Assembly: GCA_030841245.1 (NCBI GenBank)
Contig: JAVEDG010000165.1
Span: forward strand, 1 to 15,708
DNA: 15,708 nt
Origin: Actinomycetota bacterium
Lineage (GTDB): Bacteria > Actinomycetota > Actinomycetes > JACCUZ01
Direction of reading: 5' to 3'
Each line of letters begins with the position of its first letter. The first letter of the stretch is position 1. Shown piece by piece: positions 1 to 5,999 of the stretch. The notes under the pieces were generated by a model. The model was given only the letters and a program-made list of their open reading frames with translations. It was not told the origin of the DNA and ran no database searches. A program made the position numbers and the translations under genes.

Positions 1-64
1 GACCGGCCGGTTGACCTGGTGGAACTCCAGGACCGACGGTGAAAGTCCGGATGGGAGGCAGCAC
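1..64 (+). ncRNA. Partial FMN riboswitch (3' half of aptamer), inverted relative to the complete copy
   Basis: The plus strand reads as the 3' half of an RFN element: a small stem-loop at 15-31 (CCTGG, loop TGGAACT, CCAGG), then the conserved core CCGACGGTGAAAGTCCGGATGGGAG and the closing GCAC. The 5' half would lie before base 1. It matches the reverse complement of the complete copy at 138-271, differing at positions 17, 27 and 29 only. No plus-strand riboflavin gene follows. I infer it is a fragment of a homologous leader brought in by a chimeric contig end, although a genuine rearrangement cannot be excluded. Confidence 0.8.
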
Positions 65-66
65 GC
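1..66 (+). repeat. Left arm of imperfect inverted repeat (arm 2 at 136-201)
   Basis: Bases 1-66 match the reverse complement of 136-201 at 63 of 66 positions. The arms lie inside two FMN riboswitch copies facing each other across about 69 bases. Beyond the arms the two leaders keep weak similarity (GCGTCCG with a 2-base offset) and then diverge. The mismatches preserve RNA pairing, so this is not a simple fold-back of one molecule. Confidence 0.85.
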
Positions 67-135
67 CGGGCGTCCGACGTCGACGGGCGCGCGCCGCAGG
101 TGCGCGGCCACGACGCGTCGGCGCCCGACGGACGC

Positions 136-201
136 GCGTGCTGCCTCCCATCCGGACTTTCACCGTCGGTCCCGAAGTTCCACCGGGTCAACCGGCCGGT
201 C
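136..201 (-). repeat. Right arm of imperfect inverted repeat (arm 1 at 1-66)
   Basis: This is the partner of the 1-66 arm and forms the 3' half of the complete minus-strand FMN riboswitch. The loop between the arms holds a GC-rich hairpin at 116-130 (CGTCGG, loop CGC, CCGACG). That hairpin could be part of the expression platform of the minus-strand riboswitch, but no open reading frame follows it before the window ends. Confidence 0.85.
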
Positions 202-271
202 GCCTCTCGGCCGCCGGACGCGGGTCGCGGACTGTCACCGCCGGTTCGGAATTGCACCGACCCCGGAGCAC
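138..271 (-). ncRNA. FMN riboswitch (RFN element), complete aptamer
   Basis: Read on the minus strand, this carries the RFN hallmarks in order: a P1 strand GTGC at 271-268, GGTGCAATTCC, ACCGGCGGTGACAGTCCGCGA, a variable arm, the GGTGGAACTTC stem-loop, CCGACGGTGAAAGTCC, GGATGGGAG, and closing GCAC at 141-138 that pairs with the 5' GTGC. FMN aptamers bind flavin mononucleotide and usually repress riboflavin synthesis or transport genes by termination or by hiding the ribosome site. It lies downstream of rpe and points left. In actinobacteria the next gene here is normally ribD, which would be outside this window. The 70-base gap from rpe (272-341) shows no clear promoter or terminator. Confidence 0.93.
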
Positions 272-341
272 GCATGCTGTCGTTCTCAGCAGCAAGTGTG
301 CCACGACGCTCCGACCCCGCGTCGAGTGGCGCAACGGGCTG

Positions 342-1031
342 TCAGCTGCTGGAGTGCCACCAGGCGGACTCGGTGGCCCGTTCGGCGCTCTCCCGCAGCG
401 CCTGCACGGCAGCGGCCGCGTCGTCCGCGCCGTACACCGCCGAGCCTGCGACGAACACGTCCGCTCCGGCGTCGGCGCAGCGTTCGATGGTGTCAGCCGC
501 CACTCCGCCGTCGACCTGCAGCCACAGCCGCAGGTCGCGGTCCTTGACCAGCTCGCGCGCCCGCCTGATCTTCGGCAGCACGACGTCGAGGAAGGCCTGA
601 CCCCCGAACCCCGGCTCGACGGTCATCAGCAGCAGCATGTCCAGCTCGGCGAGCAGCTCGGCGTACGGCTCGACGGGAGTCGCCGGCTTGAGCGCCATCC
701 CGGCCCGCGACCCCAGCCGGCGCAGCTCACGGGCCAGCCGGACCGGAGCGGCGGAGGCCTCGACGTGGAACGTCACGCTGGCCGCGCCCGCCTCGGCATA
801 GCCGGGCGCCCAGCGGTCCGCGTCCTCGATCATCAGGTGTGCGTCGACCGGGAGGGCACTGACCTCGACGATGCGCTCGACGACGGGCAGTCCGAGGGTG
901 AGGTTGGGCACGAAATGGTTGTCCATCACGTCGACGTGCACCCAGTCTGCGCCGGGCGTGATCGCACGCACGGCCCCGGCGAGGTCGGTGAAGTCGGCCG
1001 AGAGGATGCTCGGCGAGATCTGCACTCCCAC
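342..1031 (-). CDS. rpe: Ribulose-phosphate 3-epimerase
   Basis: It interconverts D-ribulose 5-phosphate and D-xylulose 5-phosphate in the pentose phosphate pathway, in the cytosol. The 229-residue product has the family's usual length and (beta/alpha)8 pattern. The N-terminal SPSILSADF, the [12 protein letters not shown] segment (metal ligands H32 and D34 by family alignment), DAHLMI (H65), the [10 protein letters not shown] phosphate loop at about 136-145 and VDGGV (D174) are all present. The start is GTG at 1031, with an in-frame TGA 27 bases upstream. GTG at 1025 is a possible alternative. There is no good ribosome site, but a TAGACT -10-like box ends 8 bases before the start, so a leaderless transcript is likely. 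The divergent heptad-repeat gene starts 40 bases away. The riboflavin leader follows downstream. Confidence 0.96.
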   Translation of the reverse strand: MGVQISPSILSADFTDLAGAVRAITPGADWVHVDVMDNHFVPNLTLGLPVVERIVEVSALPVDAHLMIEDADRWAPGYAEAGAASVTFHVEASAAPVRLARELRRLGSRAGMALKPATPVEPYAELLAELDMLLLMTVEPGFGGQAFLDVVLPKIRRARELVKDRDLRLWLQVDGGVAADTIERCADAGADVFVAGSAVYGADDAAAAVQALRESAERATESAWWHSSS

Positions 1032-1039
1032 GACGCCGG

Positions 1040-1049
1040 AGTCTAGTGT
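1040..1049. promoter_or_regulatory. Overlapping divergent -10 boxes between rpe and the heptad-repeat gene
   Basis: The ten bases AGTCTAGTGT contain TAGTGT on the plus strand (1044-1049) and TAGACT on the minus strand (1045-1040). Both fit the actinobacterial -10 consensus TANNNT and they share the central TA. The plus box would give a start near 1056 and a short leader containing the GGGAGG ribosome site. The minus box would start transcription at about the rpe GTG. No convincing -35 elements are visible. This is inferred from the sequence only. Confidence 0.4.
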
Positions 1050-1071
1050 GGTCGCTCAGGTGGGAGGTTTC

Positions 1072-1683
1072 ATGAGCGCGTCACCCGGCAGGGACAGTGG
1101 CGCCCGGGAGGGCGAGGACGAGCGCGCGCTCGCCGATGCCCGCGAGGTCCTCGCGGACGCGCGAGACGCGCTGCTGAGCGAGCGTGAGCACAAGGCAGGA
1201 ATCCGCGAGGCGGTCGCGGACGAGCGCGACCGGACCGCGGGCGTGCGCGACGACGAGCGCGAGCACAAGGCAGGAGTCCGCGACGCGGTCGCGGACGAGC
1301 GCGACCGGACCGCTGGCGTCCGCGACGACGCGGCCGACGAGCAGGACCGGATCGCCGATGCTCGCGACGACGAGGCGGTCCAGCGCCACGAGGCCGACCA
1401 GCAGCTCGTTGCCGAGCTGGGCGCCCGCGTCGAGCGCCTGCGCGAGCTGATCGACGCAGCAGACGCCCGCGACCGGGCTGCCGCGATCCGGGTCGTGGCC
1501 GCCGAGGCGCGCGCGGCCGCCGCCGCCGTACGAGCCCAGCAGCAGCGCGACAGCGATCGGCTCGACGAGCAGGACCGGGTCGACGCGCAGGTGGACCGGG
1601 TCAAGGCCGGCGCCGACCGTGATTCGGCCGCCACCGACCGAGCCGACCTGCGCGACCTCGGCGGCGAACGCGACGGGGACTGA
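1072..1683 (+). CDS. Hypothetical charged heptad-repeat (RD-repeat) protein
   Basis: I do not recognise a characterised homologue. The 203-residue product starts at ATG 1072, 4 bases after a GGGAGG ribosome site. It is almost entirely Ala, Arg, Asp and Glu, with a seven-residue pattern close to x-A-x-x-R-D/E-x, for example LADAREV, LADARDA, VADERDR, TAGVRDD and IADARDD. Residues 37-61 and 62-86 are a 25-residue tandem duplication. There is no proline after residue 5, no signal peptide and no membrane segment, so a long cytosolic helix or coiled coil is likely. Similar RD-rich stretches occur in some actinobacterial proteins, sometimes beside GGDEF domains, but no such domain is present here. 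It is the only plus-strand gene in the left third, placed between rsmB and rpe, which suggests later insertion. Confidence 0.8.
   Translation: MSASPGRDSGAREGEDERALADAREVLADARDALLSEREHKAGIREAVADERDRTAGVRDDEREHKAGVRDAVADERDRTAGVRDDAADEQDRIADARDDEAVQRHEADQQLVAELGARVERLRELIDAADARDRAAAIRVVAAEARAAAAAVRAQQQRDSDRLDEQDRVDAQVDRVKAGADRDSAATDRADLRDLGGERDGD
1180..1329 (+). repeat. 75-bp tandem duplication inside the heptad-repeat gene
   Basis: Bases 1180-1254 and 1255-1329 are adjacent 75-base copies with 5 differences by eye, one of which leads to Ile/Val and one to Glu/Asp. Each encodes the 25-residue unit beginning EREHKAG and ending GVRDD. Because 25 is three heptads plus four residues, the duplication inserts a four-residue stutter in the otherwise regular heptad register. 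Confidence 0.9.
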
Positions 1684-1711
1684 GTCGGCGACCGCCTGTC
1701 GGGGCCTCGGC

Positions 1712-3091
1712 TCAGGTGCGGCGCAGCAGGGCGGTGAACATCGCGTCGGTGCCGTGCCGGTGCGGCCAGAGCTGCACGTGCGGGCCGTCGCCCAGGTCGG
1801 GCACGCCGGGGAAGAAAGGCCGCGCGTCGAGCTGCTCCACGTCGCTGCGTTTCCTGAGGACGTCGAGGACGACGACGCGGGTCTCGGCCAGGTGCGGTGA
1901 GCAAGTCACGTAGGCCACGACCCCGCCCGGCCGGGTCGCGTCCAGCGCCGACCTGAGCAGGTTGCGCTGCAGGTCGACCAGCATCCCGACGTCCGTGGGC
2001 TGGCGCCGCCAGCGCGACTCGGGTCGCCGGCGGAGTGCGCCGAGGCCGGTGCAGGGCGCGTCGACGAGCACCCGGTCGAAGCCTTCGGCCAGCCACGCCG
2101 GCACCAGGCCGTCCGCGACGACCACCCCGGTGTCCGAGCCGACGGCTCGGGCCACCAGCCGGGCCCGGTGCGGGGCGAGCTCGACGGCCAGCAGCCTGGC
2201 CCCGCGGCCCGCACCCTGTCCGCCCAGCAGCGCCGCCTTGCCGCCCGGTCCGGCACACAGGTCCAGCCAGACCTCGTCGCGACCCTCGACCGGAGCCGCG
2301 GCCAGGGCGAGTGCGGCCAGCTGGCTGCCCTCGTCCTGGATGCCGGCTCGTCTCTCGCGGACCGCGGGCAGGGCCGCCGGGTCGCCCCCGGGCCAGGTCG
2401 CGGCGTACGGCGACCAGCGGCCTTCCCGGGCGCCGGCGTCGAGCAGCTCGGCCACGGTGGCGCGGCCCGGCCGGGCGACCAGGCTCACCTCGGCGGGAGT
2501 GTTGTCGGCCGCCAGCAGCTCGGCCGTCTCCTCGAGGCTCCCGCCCAGGGCGTCGCGCAACGCGGACACGATCCAGCGGGGGTGCGAGTACCGCACCGCC
2601 AGGTGACCGACCGGGTCCACGTCGTACGCGGGGGCGACCCGCTCCAGCCAGGCGTCCAGCTCCGTCTCGCTGACCCGCCGCAGCACGGCGTTGACGAACT
2701 TTGCCCGGCCGTCCCCGAGCACCGCACGGCCCAGCTCGACTGTGGCGGCGACGGCGGCGTGGGTGGGCACCCGCATGGCCAGCAGCTGGTGGGCACCGAG
2801 CCGGGCGACGTCGAGCACCGCCGCGTCGACCTCGTCGAGCGGCCGGTCGATGCAGGCAGCGATCACCGCGTCGTACGTCCCGTGGCCGCGCAGCGTGCCG
2901 TAGCCGAGCTCGGTCGCGAACGCCGCGTCCCGTCCGGTCAGCCCGGCCTGTCGCAGGATGTCGGGCAGCGCCAGGTTGGCATAGGAGCCGCGTTCGTCGA
3001 CCGCGCGCAGCAGGTCGAATGCCGCGCGCCGGGCCCGGTCCGGCTTCGGCCTGCCGCGGTGGCTCCGGGCCGGCCGGTCTGACGGGGTCAC
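1712..3091 (-). CDS. rsmB: 16S rRNA (cytosine-C5)-methyltransferase, RsmB/Sun family
   Basis: It uses S-adenosylmethionine to methylate a cytosine of 16S rRNA (C967 in E. coli numbering) during small-subunit assembly. The 459-residue product has the family's two parts: an N-terminal NusB-like RNA-binding domain (about 20-145) and a C-terminal Rossmann methyltransferase. Visible motifs are the SAM-binding DLCAGPGGKA (277-286), DAPCTGLGALRRRPE (344-358, with one catalytic Cys at 347), and TCSPH with the other Cys at 397. GTG at 3091 abuts the fmt stop (TGA then GTG), so it is translated as part of the def-fmt-rsmB set. It ends 28 bases from the convergent heptad-repeat gene. The exact target base in this organism is inferred from the family. 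Confidence 0.95.
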   Translation of the reverse strand: MTPSDRPARSHRGRPKPDRARRAAFDLLRAVDERGSYANLALPDILRQAGLTGRDAAFATELGYGTLRGHGTYDAVIAACIDRPLDEVDAAVLDVARLGAHQLLAMRVPTHAAVAATVELGRAVLGDGRAKFVNAVLRRVSETELDAWLERVAPAYDVDPVGHLAVRYSHPRWIVSALRDALGGSLEETAELLAADNTPAEVSLVARPGRATVAELLDAGAREGRWSPYAATWPGGDPAALPAVRERRAGIQDEGSQLAALALAAAPVEGRDEVWLDLCAGPGGKAALLGGQGAGRGARLLAVELAPHRARLVARAVGSDTGVVVADGLVPAWLAEGFDRVLVDAPCTGLGALRRRPESRWRRQPTDVGMLVDLQRNLLRSALDATRPGGVVAYVTCSPHLAETRVVVLDVLRKRSDVEQLDARPFFPGVPDLGDGPHVQLWPHRHGTDAMFTALLRRT

Positions 3092-4024
3092 TCAGACCAG
3101 CCGCTCGCCGTCGACGTCGCGCAGGCCCCGGGCCCAGTCGGCGGCGGCCATCGCCTTGCGGCCGGCGGGCCGGACCTCGCCCAGCTCGACCGCCAGCCCG
3201 TTGCCGCAGCCGACCAGGACCCGGTTGCGCAGCACGCGCACCTGGCCGGAGGCCAGGACGGCCGCGTCGCCGTCGAGCGGCTGCACCGGGCCGAGGCCGA
3301 CCCGATCACCGCGCAGCGTCGTCCAGGCACCGGGTGCGGGCGTGCAGGCCCGGACCAGCCGGTCGACGCGCAGCGCTGGCGCGTTCCAGTCGACCCGGGC
3401 GTCGGCAGGGACGAGCTTCGGGGCGAGCGACACGCCGTGCGGTGACTGCGGCACCGCGGTGAGCTCACCGCGTTCGATGCCGTCCAGAGTCGCGACCAGC
3501 AACCCCGCGCCGGCCCGCGCCAACCGGTCCAGCAGCTCGCCGCTGGTGTCGGTGGGCCGGACCGGCTCGGTCAGGACCCCGTAGACCGGGCCGGTGTCCA
3601 GCCCCTCGTCGAGCCGGAAGGTGGTGGCTCCCGTCAGGTCGTCGCCGTGCAGGACCGCGTGCTGGACGGGCGCCGCACCCCGCCAGGCCGGGAGCAGCGA
3701 GAAGTGCAGGTTGACCCACCCGTGGGCCGGCAGGTCGAGAAGGGCCGGCGGGACCAGCGCGCCATAGGCGACCACGGGGACGCAGTCCGGCTCGAGCGCT
3801 CGAAGCTCGTCGCCGACCGCCGGGTCGCGCAGCCGGGCCGGCTTCAGGACCGGCACCCCCGCCGCCTGCGCTCGGGCGGCGACCGGAGACTCGGCCGGCT
3901 TCCGTCCGCGGCCTACCCGCGCGTCGGGCCGGGTGAGCACGGCGACCAGGTCGTGGCTGCTGCCGAGCAGGGCGTCCAGCGACGGCACCGCCGCCTCAGG
4001 AGTCCCCGCGAACACCACCCTCAT
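3092..4024 (-). CDS. fmt: Methionyl-tRNA formyltransferase
   Basis: It transfers a formyl group from 10-formyltetrahydrofolate to Met-tRNAfMet, which prepares the initiator tRNA. The 310-residue length is typical. It begins [10 protein letters not shown] and carries the catalytic triad by family alignment: N105 and H107 in [16 protein letters not shown], and D143 in GLDTGP. The C-terminal domain follows from about residue 205. The frame stays open well upstream, but the start is ATG 4024. It is preceded by a GGGGGG ribosome site, and upstream of it the reading has no family similarity. It lies 40 bases after def and is directly joined to rsmB, forming a translation-related operon with the enzyme that removes the formyl group it adds. 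Confidence 0.97.
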   Translation of the reverse strand: MRVVFAGTPEAAVPSLDALLGSSHDLVAVLTRPDARVGRGRKPAESPVAARAQAAGVPVLKPARLRDPAVGDELRALEPDCVPVVAYGALVPPALLDLPAHGWVNLHFSLLPAWRGAAPVQHAVLHGDDLTGATTFRLDEGLDTGPVYGVLTEPVRPTDTSGELLDRLARAGAGLLVATLDGIERGELTAVPQSPHGVSLAPKLVPADARVDWNAPALRVDRLVRACTPAPGAWTTLRGDRVGLGPVQPLDGDAAVLASGQVRVLRNRVLVGCGNGLAVELGEVRPAGRKAMAAADWARGLRDVDGERLV

Positions 4025-4064
4025 GTCCGACCCCCCGGACCCATGCGTGGGATGGGGACGGGCA

Positions 4065-4610
4065 CTAGAGGGCGCGGCCGTGCAGGGCGTGCGGCGAGAT
4101 CCGCACCGGAGGCGCCGGACGGCCCGCCCACTCGGCCTCCCTGATGGCTCGCAGCGCCAGCTTGCGCTGGGTCCGGTCCAGCCGGTCGATGAACAGGATC
4201 CCGTCGAGGTGGTCGGTCTCGTGCTGCACGCACCTGGCAAGCAGCTCGCTGCCCTCCACCGTCACCGGCTCACCGTGCATGTTCATCCCCTTGGCCACGA
4301 CCTGCATCGCCCGCCTGGTGGGGTAGGTGAGGCCGGGGAAGGACAAGCAGCCCTCCTCGCCGTCCTGCTCCTCGTCGGAGAGGTCGAGCACCGGGTTGAT
4401 CAGATGCCCGAGCTCGTCGTCGACGTGGTAGGTGAAGACCCGCAGGCCGACCCCGATCTGGGGTGCCGCCAGACCCACCCCCGGTGCGTCCAGCATCGTG
4501 TCGGCCAGGTCCTTGACCAGGGTGCGCAGCTCCTTGTCGAAGTCCTTGACCGGCTCGGCCACGGTGCGCAGGACCGGGTCGCCGAAGAGCCTGATGGGCT
4601 GGACGGGCAC
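4065..4610 (-). CDS. def: Peptide deformylase
   Basis: This metallo-hydrolase removes the N-formyl group from nascent proteins. All three family motifs are intact in the 181-residue form: [10 protein letters not shown] (44-53, Q51), EEGCLS (85-90, metal ligand C88) and QHETDHLDG (129-137, ligands H130 and H134, catalytic E131). I chose GTG 4610, giving [16 protein letters not shown], because AGGAG lies 7 bases upstream and homologues begin at this point. ATG 4625 would add five residues (MRSRA) but has no ribosome site, since the AGGAG would then be coding. It opens the def-fmt-rsmB operon and is divergent from the O-methyltransferase gene. The C-terminal tail after residue 163 is not conserved in my recollection of the family. 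Confidence 0.96.
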   Translation of the reverse strand: MPVQPIRLFGDPVLRTVAEPVKDFDKELRTLVKDLADTMLDAPGVGLAAPQIGVGLRVFTYHVDDELGHLINPVLDLSDEEQDGEEGCLSFPGLTYPTRRAMQVVAKGMNMHGEPVTVEGSELLARCVQHETDHLDGILFIDRLDRTQRKLALRAIREAEWAGRPAPPVRISPHALHGRAL

Positions 4611-4647
4611 GGCACGGCTCCTCATGACGCGGGCAGACGGTCGGTCC

Positions 4648-4653
4648 AGTCTA
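4648..4653 (-). promoter_or_regulatory. Candidate -10 box for def-fmt-rsmB
   Basis: The minus strand reads TAGACT at 4653-4648, the same hexamer as the box before rpe. It would place a transcription start near 4641 and give a leader of about 30 bases containing the AGGAG site of def. No clear -35 element is present. Confidence 0.35.
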
Positions 4654-4691
4654 CGGACTCACCGGGTGGGCGGGAGCAGACCGCCACGGCG

Positions 4692-4697
4692 TACTGT
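4692..4697 (+). promoter_or_regulatory. Candidate -10 box for a leaderless O-methyltransferase transcript
   Basis: TACTGT fits TANNNT and occupies positions -12 to -7 if the A of the ATG at 4704 is +1, the spacing expected for leaderless actinobacterial genes. No Shine-Dalgarno-like sequence precedes this ATG, which agrees with leaderless initiation. Confidence 0.45.
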
Positions 4698-4703
4698 CCC
4701 GCC

Positions 4704-5351
4704 ATGGCCGACATCGTGGACCCGCAGGTCGAGCAGTACGCCGCAGCCCACAGCGAGCCCGAGCCCGAAGCGCTGCAGGTGCTCGCCGAGGAGACCCGGA
4801 CGGGCACCAAGGCACCGACCATGATGACCGGTCACCTGGAGGGGCGCTTCCTCACGACCCTGGTCGCCATGCTGCAGGCCGAGCGGGTGCTGGAGATCGG
4901 GACGTTCACCGGCTACTCGGCGCTGTCGATGGCGGAGAGCCTGGCGCCGGGCGGGCAGATCATCACCTGCGACATCAGCGAGGAGCACGTCGCCATCGCG
5001 CGACGCCACATCGAGGCCTCGCCCTACGCCGACCGGATCGAGATCCGCGTCGGGCCGGCGCTGGACACCATCGCCGGCCTGGCCGGACCGTTCGACCTTG
5101 TGTTCATCGACGCCGACAAGCCCAACTACCCGGCCTACCTCGACGCGGTCGTTCCCCTCCTTTCCGAGCACGGCGTGATCGCCGCGGACAACGTCCTGTG
5201 GAGCGGCAACGTGGTCGCGGGACGGGGCGAGGCGGACGACGAGAACCTGGCTGCGATCCGGGCCTTCAACGAGAAGGTGGCTGGAGACGACCGTCTTGCG
5301 GCCGTGATGGTCCCGATCCGCGACGGGGTCAGCCTGATCCGTCGCCGCTGA
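4704..5351 (+). CDS. SAM-dependent O-methyltransferase, COMT/CCoAMT-like family
   Basis: It is predicted to transfer a methyl group from S-adenosylmethionine to a hydroxyl, probably a catechol-like small molecule; the substrate cannot be read from sequence. The 215-residue product matches the Mg-dependent class I O-methyltransferase family in length. Motif I is VLEIGTFTGYSAL (62-74), an acidic residue at D90 follows the second strand, and FIDADKPNY (134-142) with ADNVLWSG (161-168) supplies the usual metal ligands D136, D162 and N163. The frame is open far upstream, but ATG 4704 is the first codon consistent with the family. It lacks a ribosome site and has a -10 box at leaderless spacing. 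It is divergent from def, and its stop lies 12 bases from the convergent HAD gene stop. Confidence 0.93.
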   Translation: MADIVDPQVEQYAAAHSEPEPEALQVLAEETRTGTKAPTMMTGHLEGRFLTTLVAMLQAERVLEIGTFTGYSALSMAESLAPGGQIITCDISEEHVAIARRHIEASPYADRIEIRVGPALDTIAGLAGPFDLVFIDADKPNYPAYLDAVVPLLSEHGVIAADNVLWSGNVVAGRGEADDENLAAIRAFNEKVAGDDRLAAVMVPIRDGVSLIRRR

Positions 5352-5366
5352 CCGGCGACCCGGTCA
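5349..5366. terminator. Symmetric hairpin containing both convergent stop codons
   Basis: TGACCGG (5349-5355), loop CGAC, CCGGTCA (5360-5366) is a perfect 7-bp inverted repeat. Its outer triplets are the TGA of the O-methyltransferase gene and the TGA of the HAD gene on the other strand. It could end transcription in both directions, though no T-tract follows on either side and the stem is short. Three of the seven pairs arise automatically from facing TGA stops. Confidence 0.35.
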
Positions 5367-5999
5367 CGGCAGACCCAGGGCGGCGAGGTCGCTGCGGAGC
5401 CGGTCGGCGTCGTGGAACGCGATCGCGTGCAGGCCGAGCGATGCTCCGGCGCTGACGTTGGCCGCGAAGTCGTCGACGTAGACGGTGGTCTCCGGCTGCA
5501 GGCCGAACCGGTCGAACGCCACCCGGAACAGCGCCGGGTCCGGCTTGGCCACGCCTTCCTCCCCCGAGACCACGATCCCCCGGAACAGGTCGAGGAAGTC
5601 GAAGCGCTGGCGGGCGACGGGGAACAGCGCGGCTGACCAGTTGGTCAGGGCGAACAGCGGCACGCCGGCGCCCGAGAGGTCCCGGAGCAGCTCGACCGTC
5701 CCGTGGATCGGACCGCCGAGAGTCTCGGCGAAGCGCGCCGGGTAGGCCGCGATCAGGTCCCGTCTGTTGGGGTGGCGAGCCGACAGCGCGGCGACGGCGT
5801 CGGCCCAAGGCCGCAGGTCCGCGTCCTGGGCGTGATTCCACTCGGCGAAGCCGATCTCGGTCAGGAACTCGTCGACTTCCCGCTCCGGGAGCAGCCTGCG
5901 GTAGAGGTAGCGCGGGTCCCAGTCGATCAGCACACCGCCGAGGTCGAACACCACCGCGTCGAACCCCACAGCGGGCCTCGGCGCCGGGCCGGCGCTCAC
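5364..5999 (-). CDS. HAD-superfamily hydrolase (subfamily IA)
   Basis: This is probably a small-molecule phosphatase; the substrate is unknown. The 211-residue product shows the four HAD motifs: VVFDLGGVL with nucleophile D19, LFALTNWS (115-122) as motif II, K152 as motif III in GVAKPDP, and VYVDD (D176, D177) as motif IV. An alpha-helical cap is expected between motifs I and II. The position two after the nucleophile is Gly rather than Asp, as in the YihX-like group, so the usual general acid is absent or supplied elsewhere. GTG 5999 overlaps the priA stop (GTGA) and has GGAG five bases upstream, so translation is coupled to priA. The 5' reading frame is open across priA, but that part is an out-of-frame shadow. 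Confidence 0.93.
   Translation of the reverse strand: MSAGPAPRPAVGFDAVVFDLGGVLIDWDPRYLYRRLLPEREVDEFLTEIGFAEWNHAQDADLRPWADAVAALSARHPNRRDLIAAYPARFAETLGGPIHGTVELLRDLSGAGVPLFALTNWSAALFPVARQRFDFLDLFRGIVVSGEEGVAKPDPALFRVAFDRFGLQPETTVYVDDFAANVSAGASLGLHAIAFHDADRLRSDLAALGLP

Noticed and set aside
1..341. Plus-strand open frames starting at 11, 39 and 100
   Set aside because: They run through the riboswitch region and then antisense to rpe, and the translations look random. The RNA structure explains this stretch.
1180..1329. CRISPR-like array
   Set aside because: The repeats are contiguous, coding, only two in number and have no spacers. No cas genes are present anywhere in the window.
1056..2258. 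Minus-strand open frame of 400 codons across the heptad-repeat gene and rsmB
   Set aside because: Its first half is an out-of-frame reading of rsmB. Its second half is the Ser/Arg/Ala-rich antisense of the heptad repeat. A conserved product is read in the rsmB frame instead.
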